64,000 nucleotides of DNA, taken from the NCBI GenBank assembly GCA_902464295.1, contig CABQIW010000001.1, positions 32,107 to 96,106 of the forward strand, read 5' to 3'. Of the stretch, positions 58,877-64,000 are shown piece by piece (position 1 is the first letter of the stretch; every line of letters begins with the position of its first letter). The notes under the pieces were generated by a model. That model worked only from the letters and a program-made list of their open reading frames with translations. It did no database searches and had not been told where the DNA came from. This DNA comes from an uncultured Eggerthella sp. (GTDB lineage Bacteria > Actinomycetota > Coriobacteriia > Coriobacteriales > Eggerthellaceae). The translations under genes and the position numbers were made by a program.

Positions 58877-60597
58877 GCTGCTTCACCTCCGCGAAGCGCA
58901 CGTACGAGCGTGGCGAACTGCGTGCTGTTCTCTAACAGCTGGGCGGTGGTTCCCTGTTCGACGAGCTTCCCCTCTTCGAGGACGAGCAAATAATCGAGCG
59001 TATCAAGCCAATGGAGCCGATGGGTCGCGAACACCACCAGACGCCCTTGCATGACCTCGACCATAGCCTGCTTCAATTCCATCTCGGTCTCGATATCGAG
59101 ATGCGCCGTTGGCTCATCGAAGAGCACGATCCGCTTGCGCTGGTCGAGCACTACCCGTGCTAGGGCGATCCGTTGCGCCTGACCGCCCGAAAGCCCACGC
59201 GCGCCTTCGCCTATGAACGTATCGAGGCCTTGAGGCAGCTGCGCCAAGAGTTCGCCCATCCCCAACTTCTCTATAACGGCACATAGGCGATCATCGGTTG
59301 CTTGCGGGTTATAGAAGGTAAGATTCTCACGCAAGGAGGCATGGAATACCATGGGGTCTTGCGGGATGTAGGCAACCTGTTCCTCCCAGCTTTCGTAGCG
59401 AAGCGTAGTGAGCGTCTCGCGCTCGTCTAGCACGAACGCTCCTGCAGCAGGGTCCTCCAGACCAGCCAACAAGCGCAAGAGCGTGCTCTTGCCTGAACCG
59501 CTCGTACCCACTACTCCGATGCGCGCATATCCTTTCAAACACGCCGTAACGTCCGAAAGGACCGAGACTCCCTCGTACATCTGCGAAATACCTTCAAGCT
59601 CGAGCGTGCTCGATCCATTCCATGAAGGCAGCGTTTTGGTGCTGGGCGGAGCGCTCACCGAAGCGATCATCGACTCGATCGTGTGCAACGAGTTCACTCC
59701 ATCGAGCGAAGCATGATAGTCGGAAGCGTATTCACGAATAGGCCTGAAGAATTCGGGTGCCAGTATGAGCACGAAGAGCGCAGGGAGCAGCGTGAGCGAG
59801 CCATCGATCAGGCGCAGACCGAGCATGATCGACACGGCAGCGATCGCAAGGGTGGCGAACAGATCGAGCACCGCGCCAGAGAGCTGCGCGCTCTTCAGCA
59901 TCTTCATCGTTGCTTCTCGAAAGCGCTCGCTCACCTCGTAAACACGATCCGCATACGTCTGCGACACAGCAAAGGTCGCAAGCGTGGGCAAGCCGCGCAC
60001 CGAGTCGATGAAATGATTCGACATGACCTTGAATGCTCCATGCTGAACGTGGCTCTTCTCGGCGGTGGTCTTACCAATGAGCACCATGAGCAGCACCATC
60101 GAGGGCAAAAGGATGATGACGATAACGCCTGAGACCCAATCGGCGAACATGATGGCAAGCGCGAATACGAGCGGCAAGACCATCATGTTCACCAGCTTCG
60201 GCAGAACGAGCTCGAGATACTCCTTCATCTTATCGATGCCTTCGAGCACCATCGCAGCGCTCGTTGCGGTACCGAAGCGCTGCGCTATCGGCGCGCCCGT
60301 CTGGAAAAGCGCGCTTATCAAGTCCCTTCGTGTCCCACGCGCGCAGCTGAGCGCATAGGAAGAGATGAAAGCTTCGCGCACGTTAAGTGTGATGCGAACG
60401 CAAACGAACGAACAAGCGAAGAGGGAAAGATTCCAGAGAGAATCTTCGAACGCGCTCCCTTCCCAAAGTGCCACCAGCCCGCACGAAAGCCCGAAGGCCT
60501 CTCCGAGGATGCACGCTGATTCCATCATGGCGAACAGAACAAGGATCGCAAGCGTGCGATGTATATGGGGTAGTTTGAAGATGGCTTTATCGAACAA
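58873..60597 (-). CDS. cydD: Thiol reductant ABC exporter subunit CydD
   Basis: This 574-residue half-transporter has Walker A GTSGSGKST and signature LSGGQAQR. The membrane domain covers about the first 320 residues. The start is a TTG with AAGGG about 9 bp upstream; an ATG nearby is out of frame and quickly stops. It begins 11 bp after punA ends and overlaps cydC. Confidence 0.92.
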   Translation of the reverse strand: MFDKAIFKLPHIHRTLAILVLFAMMESACILGEAFGLSCGLVALWEGSAFEDSLWNLSLFACSFVCVRITLNVREAFISSYALSCARGTRRDLISALFQTGAPIAQRFGTATSAAMVLEGIDKMKEYLELVLPKLVNMMVLPLVFALAIMFADWVSGVIVIILLPSMVLLMVLIGKTTAEKSHVQHGAFKVMSNHFIDSVRGLPTLATFAVSQTYADRVYEVSERFREATMKMLKSAQLSGAVLDLFATLAIAAVSIMLGLRLIDGSLTLLPALFVLILAPEFFRPIREYASDYHASLDGVNSLHTIESMIASVSAPPSTKTLPSWNGSSTLELEGISQMYEGVSVLSDVTACLKGYARIGVVGTSGSGKSTLLRLLAGLEDPAAGAFVLDERETLTTLRYESWEEQVAYIPQDPMVFHASLRENLTFYNPQATDDRLCAVIEKLGMGELLAQLPQGLDTFIGEGARGLSGGQAQRIALARVVLDQRKRIVLFDEPTAHLDIETEMELKQAMVEVMQGRLVVFATHRLHWLDTLDYLLVLEEGKLVEQGTTAQLLENSTQFATLVRALRGGEAA

Positions 60598-60608
60598 GAT
60601 CCATGCCC

Positions 60609-61454
60609 TTACTGCAGGCGAGCAAGCTCGCTCAAGAACCCATTCATGAGCGCAGTGAATTCTGGCTTGACCTTTTCGGCCACATCCATGACCTCATCTG
60701 AATTCGGATCCGCGCCCTCTATGCCACACGCCTTGTTCGAAACGAGCGAAAGTCCCAACACGCGCATGCCCACATGGCGTGCTGCGATGACCTCCTCCAC
60801 TACGCTCATGGCAACTGTATCAGCACCCCATGATGCGAATAGGCGAACCTCAGCAGGTGTTTCGAAATTCGGGCCCATGAGCCCGAGATACACGCCCTCG
60901 TTCACCTCGACCCCTTCGCGTGCCGCGATATCGAGCAGGAGCGCGCGCATCTGAGGATCATGCGCATCGAGCATGGGCACGAATCGCTCTGCGATCAGGT
61001 TCCCTTCTGGGTGCGCGATGGGATTGCGCCCGGTGAAGTTGATATGATCGGACATGACGCAGAAGGAACCAACTTCGAAGGTGGGGTTCAAAGCGCCGAC
61101 CGCATTGGTGGTGACGAGCGTATCGATACCAGCAGCTTGCATCGCCCATACTGGAAGCGCGACATCTTGCGCGCTCACGCCCTCATAGCCGTGCAAGCGC
61201 CCCTGCATGCAGAGCACCCACACCTCCGTGCCAGGGACCATTCCGAGCACGAAGCGCCCTTTATGACCCGTTGCCGTCGAGACCTTCATATTCGGAAGCT
61301 CTTTATAAGGAAGTATCTCCTTCTGTTCGAGCGTATCAGCATAGAAGTTCAAGCCGCTTCCTAAGATGAGCCCACAAACAGGCGTTCTTCCTGCTAGGAG
61401 TTCTTTGATCGATGCAGCGGTCTCGGCGATCGCTTCACGCAATGAAGTGGCCAT
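60609..61454 (-). CDS. punA: Purine nucleoside phosphorylase
   Basis: This 281-residue trimeric-type PNP cleaves inosine and guanosine with phosphate. It shows LGSGLNFYAD, GRLHGYEG, TNAVGALNP and the MSDHINFTGRNP segment. It is the first gene before cydDCAB, with an 11-bp gap, so nucleoside salvage may be co-expressed with the bd oxidase. I know of no functional link. Confidence 0.94.
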   Translation of the reverse strand: MATSLREAIAETAASIKELLAGRTPVCGLILGSGLNFYADTLEQKEILPYKELPNMKVSTATGHKGRFVLGMVPGTEVWVLCMQGRLHGYEGVSAQDVALPVWAMQAAGIDTLVTTNAVGALNPTFEVGSFCVMSDHINFTGRNPIAHPEGNLIAERFVPMLDAHDPQMRALLLDIAAREGVEVNEGVYLGLMGPNFETPAEVRLFASWGADTVAMSVVEEVIAARHVGMRVLGLSLVSNKACGIEGADPNSDEVMDVAEKVKPEFTALMNGFLSELARLQ

Positions 61455-61481
61455 ACGTTTCCTCCCTTGTTCACTAGAGAG

Positions 61482-61510
61482 ATTATAACGCTCCCCTCTT
61501 CCTGCTCCAA
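61482..61510 (-). promoter_or_regulatory. punA-cydDCAB promoter
   Basis: A perfect minus-strand TATAAT (61482-61487) has TTGGAG (61505-61510) 17 bp upstream. It lies about 28 bp before punA. Confidence 0.65.
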
Positions 61511-61514
61511 TTTC

Positions 61515-61543
61515 TTTACTCTGTCCTCTTAATCGGACATACT
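61515..61543 (+). promoter_or_regulatory. Candidate promoter of the WYL regulator
   Basis: TTTACT (61515-61520) and CATACT (61538-61543) are 17 bp apart, facing the WYL gene. A perfect TTGACA at 61570-61575 has no usable -10. Confidence 0.4.
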
Positions 61544-61616
61544 ATGGAAGACGATGCGCTAGCCTTTCCTTGACAGCATCGTTTTGAACTCATCTTGCAT
61601 TGCAAAGGATGTCCCT

Positions 61617-62600
61617 ATGGCGAACAACAAGAAAGCGAAGATCAAGGTCTTATACCTTTTGAAGATCCTTCAAGAAGAGACCAACGCCGAACATGGACTC
61701 ACCATGTCACAGATCATCGAGCGCTTGGACGCCTACGGCATCCCTGCAGAGCGCAAGAGCATCTATTCCGATCTGGACATCCTGCGTGAATTCGACATCG
61801 ATATCAAGACCTACCAGCGCAATCCCGTTGAATATGCGATCGAGCGAAAAGATTTCTCCATTGGGGAACTCATGCTCATGGTCGATGCCATCCAGTCTTG
61901 TCGCGCGATAACCGAGAAACAAGCGAAGACGCTCATCACCAATATCAAGCAGCTTGCCACGAACCACGAGCAGCATCTGCTCGACCGACGCATCCATGTG
62001 GCACGTCGCATCAAGTCGCAGAATAGCAGCGTTTTTCATGCGGTAGATGCGATCCATCAGGCTATCAAAGCAAAGTGCAAGATCGAATTCTCCTACCGAA
62101 AGATCGGGCTCGATGGAAAGCCATATGCAAGGTCGAAGAGCAAAACACATGTGGTAACGCCTGTTGCCATCGTGTACGAAGATGGCTTCTATTACCTCAC
62201 TGCCTGGAATGAGGCACACAACACTTTAAGCGAGTATCGTCTCGATAGGATGATGAATCTTCACGTGCTTGAAAGCGCACCCGCCGTGCGCAACAGTGAG
62301 ATCGCCGGGTTTCGCTACGATGAGAACAAGGCGATCATGTTCGGGCGCTTCGGAGGCGAAGAGGTAGTAGCCATCCTTGCAGCGGACGCTGATAAGGTCG
62401 AGATCATCACCGATCGCTTCGGCAGCGCAGCAACCTTCTTGAAGGCGAATGATCAGGAGGCTCTTGCCCGCGTGAGGATCTGCAAGAGCGAGCAGTTCTT
62501 CGGATGGATCGCGTCCATGGGAAAGAAAGTGCGCATCGCTGGGCCCGAATCACTGGTAGAAGAGTATCGTGCGTACTTGAACTATTTGCTCGAAGAATAG
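61617..62600 (+). CDS. WYL-domain transcriptional regulator
   Basis: This 327-residue protein has an N-terminal helix-turn-helix region (about 1-60) and a WYL domain (about 140-230) with a C-terminal extension, the layout of DeoR-like WYL regulators that sense nucleic acids or nucleotides. AAAGGA lies 9 bp before the chosen ATG. It is divergent from punA-cydDCAB and may regulate it, but this is only positional. It converges on the cation transporter gene with 30 bp between. Confidence 0.85.
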   Translation: MANNKKAKIKVLYLLKILQEETNAEHGLTMSQIIERLDAYGIPAERKSIYSDLDILREFDIDIKTYQRNPVEYAIERKDFSIGELMLMVDAIQSCRAITEKQAKTLITNIKQLATNHEQHLLDRRIHVARRIKSQNSSVFHAVDAIHQAIKAKCKIEFSYRKIGLDGKPYARSKSKTHVVTPVAIVYEDGFYYLTAWNEAHNTLSEYRLDRMMNLHVLESAPAVRNSEIAGFRYDENKAIMFGRFGGEEVVAILAADADKVEIITDRFGSAATFLKANDQEALARVRICKSEQFFGWIASMGKKVRIAGPESLVEEYRAYLNYLLEE

Positions 62601-62630
62601 CGTTCCTGCTTTTCGAGAACCGCCAACAGA

Positions 62631-63764
62631 TCAGTCTTGCAAGCTTCGATCGATCTCGACATCGAAGGTGTAGGCAGGATACTCTTTCTTGAGCGCATCG
62701 ACAACCGACGCTTTAACGTCCTCTCCGTTCACGTTGAAGGCGATCACCAGATCGAAATAGCAGATCTTGTTCTGCGCGTCGCAATAGAATCCGTGTACCT
62801 GCCTGATGTTCGCATTCTCATTTACGATCCGATCGAGGCTCGCCCGCATGTTAGCGAACATCCCTGCACGATTCGTCGCGTAGATACCGATGGTCATCGA
62901 AATGCCGAACTTCTCTGCAATGCCAGACGAGATCGCACGAGTGAGCTCATGGATGCGCCAGGCCTCCATATCATCGGGAACTTCGATCCTCATCGAGCCG
63001 ATAACCTCATTAGGGCCGAAATCGTCCATGACCACATCGTGCACGCCCTCAACGGGCGAGAATGACGAGGCATACGAAACGATGCTATCAACCAACTTCT
63101 TGCTCTCAGGAAGCCCGATGATAGGACCGAGCGCATCGCGCAATACCTCGAAGCCCGCTTTCAAGACCACGAACGAGATGATGAGCCCTACGATGCCATC
63201 GATATTGATGTTCCAGATATTCTGCGCGAAAGCGACCACGAGCGTCCCTGCAGAGAGGACCGCATCGTAGTTCGAGTCGATACCTGAAGCGATGAGTGCT
63301 TCGCTCTTCGTCTTCTTCCCATAGTGGTTGAAGCAGATGCCGAGGGCTATCTTCGCGATGATGGCCACGATGATGATCGTGATCGTGATCGCAGAATACG
63401 ATGGCTGGCCAGGTTCGATGATCTTCTGAATGGACTCTCGAAGCGAAAGAAAGCCCGCAACCAAGATGATGATGGCGATGACGACCGAGGTGAGATATTC
63501 GATGCGCCCATACCCGAAAGGATGATGTCGATCGGGACGACGCGCAGCAAGCTTGGTTCCTGCGATGGTGATGATAGAAGAAAGCGCATCAGTGGCATTG
63601 TTCACGCCATCGAGGATGATGGCGATCGAATGCGAGAAGAACCCGATAACGAGCTTGAAAGCAACCAGGAGCATATTGCCCACGATGCCGATGATGCTCG
63701 CTTTGATTATCTCGTGATCACGAGCAGATGAACCACCGCGAGAGGTTTCTTGAGAAGTATCCAT
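62631..63764 (-). CDS. Cation diffusion facilitator, Mn/Fe motif type
   Basis: This 377-residue protein has about six membrane helices and a long cytoplasmic C-terminal part. The first metal half-site lies in DGVNNATDA and the second in GIDSNYDAV, giving a DxxxD pattern where zinc transporters usually have HxxxD. This points to Mn2+ or Fe2+ efflux. I start at MDTSQET, since the longer frame adds a non-conserved stretch, though its ribosome-binding site is weak. The C-terminus is longer than in FieF. Confidence 0.88.
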   Translation of the reverse strand: MDTSQETSRGGSSARDHEIIKASIIGIVGNMLLVAFKLVIGFFSHSIAIILDGVNNATDALSSIITIAGTKLAARRPDRHHPFGYGRIEYLTSVVIAIIILVAGFLSLRESIQKIIEPGQPSYSAITITIIIVAIIAKIALGICFNHYGKKTKSEALIASGIDSNYDAVLSAGTLVVAFAQNIWNINIDGIVGLIISFVVLKAGFEVLRDALGPIIGLPESKKLVDSIVSYASSFSPVEGVHDVVMDDFGPNEVIGSMRIEVPDDMEAWRIHELTRAISSGIAEKFGISMTIGIYATNRAGMFANMRASLDRIVNENANIRQVHGFYCDAQNKICYFDLVIAFNVNGEDVKASVVDALKKEYPAYTFDVEIDRSLQD

Positions 63765-64000
63765 GATGCGAGACTTTCTACCACAAACTTCGTGCAGTTC
63801 GCCAAGAAGGAACTGTGCTCCTTTAAACTTAGCACGAGCAACGATTCCTCCGTGGGATGACGCTGGTTTGTAGGAAAGCCGTGAGATGAAGGGAGTGCGC
63901 ACGCGCTTGCGTCAATGGGCCGATGTGATCGGTTTCAATGGCGTATCGGTTCTCATGCGGCTCTTTTGAAGCCTTCTCCTTTTGCTAGACTAAAGGTGAT
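63765..64000. other. No gene recognised at window end
   Basis: I see no open frame with a ribosome-binding site or a family match. It should hold the promoter of the cation facilitator gene on the minus strand and perhaps that of the next gene to the right. Confidence 0.4.

Noticed and set aside
61570..61575. Perfect TTGACA as the WYL-gene -35
   Set aside because: The -10 it implies is poor and transcription would start on top of the ribosome-binding site.
63887..63970. 27-codon open frame at the right end
   Set aside because: It has no similarity or typical composition; chance is the simplest explanation.

Overview
This window reads as a chromosomal segment of a Gram-positive actinobacterium, most probably a member of the Coriobacteriia (Eggerthellales or Cryptobacterium-like). 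That is an inference from gene content and order, moderate GC and protein character; nothing in the window proves a genus. It is densely packed with about 52 protein genes. I found no rRNA, tRNA, CRISPR array, prophage or insertion-sequence transposase.

Positions 1-18.9 kb are mostly plus-strand informational genes: rnj (partial), ftsK, a rodZ-like gene, yajQ, rimO, a pgsA::cinA-C fusion, recA, recX, rny, a GHKL ATPase, spoVS, miaB, miaA and hflX. Then come lexA (minus) with a divergent small membrane-protein gene, nrdR and dut. As far as I recall, this order is a relic of one also seen in Bacillus (rnjB-spoIIIE-ymfM-pgsA-cinA-recA-rny-ymdB-spoVS-miaB, with lexA divergent from yneA). recA and the lexA divergon both carry GAAC-N4-GTTC SOS boxes.

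Positions 19-35.8 kb are mostly minus-strand. The first run is leuC-leuD-leuB-hisS-aspS-L,D-transpeptidase-murI-rdgB. Next is a divergent pair, a flippase-like membrane protein and a membrane-anchored J-domain protein. The second run is purM-purN-purH, with a class B sortase upstream.

Positions 35.8-41.9 kb form a polyphosphate locus: a two-domain PPK2-type polyP:AMP phosphotransferase, divergent from ppx and from ppk1, whose protein carries an unusually long C-terminal tail. Then minus-strand uvrB-coaE, mnmA and rpsA follow. A 162-bp element with 24-bp terminal inverted repeats lies between rpsA and serA.

Positions 47.4-54.4 kb hold serine and branched-chain amino acid synthesis: serA, ilvC, ilvN, ilvB and ilvD. 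ilvD is preceded by a T-box-like leader with an attenuator. Positions 54.5-61.5 kb hold punA-cydD-cydC-cydA-cydB, which encodes cytochrome bd oxidase and its assembly exporter. The right end has a WYL regulator, a cation efflux protein of the Mn/Fe motif type, and about 240 bp without a recognised gene.

The strongest leads are the SOS-controlled small tail-anchored protein opposite lexA, the GHKL ATPase/SpoVS block beside RNase Y, the PgsA-PncC fusion, the PPK1 tail, the inverted-repeat element near rpsA and the divergent T-box.
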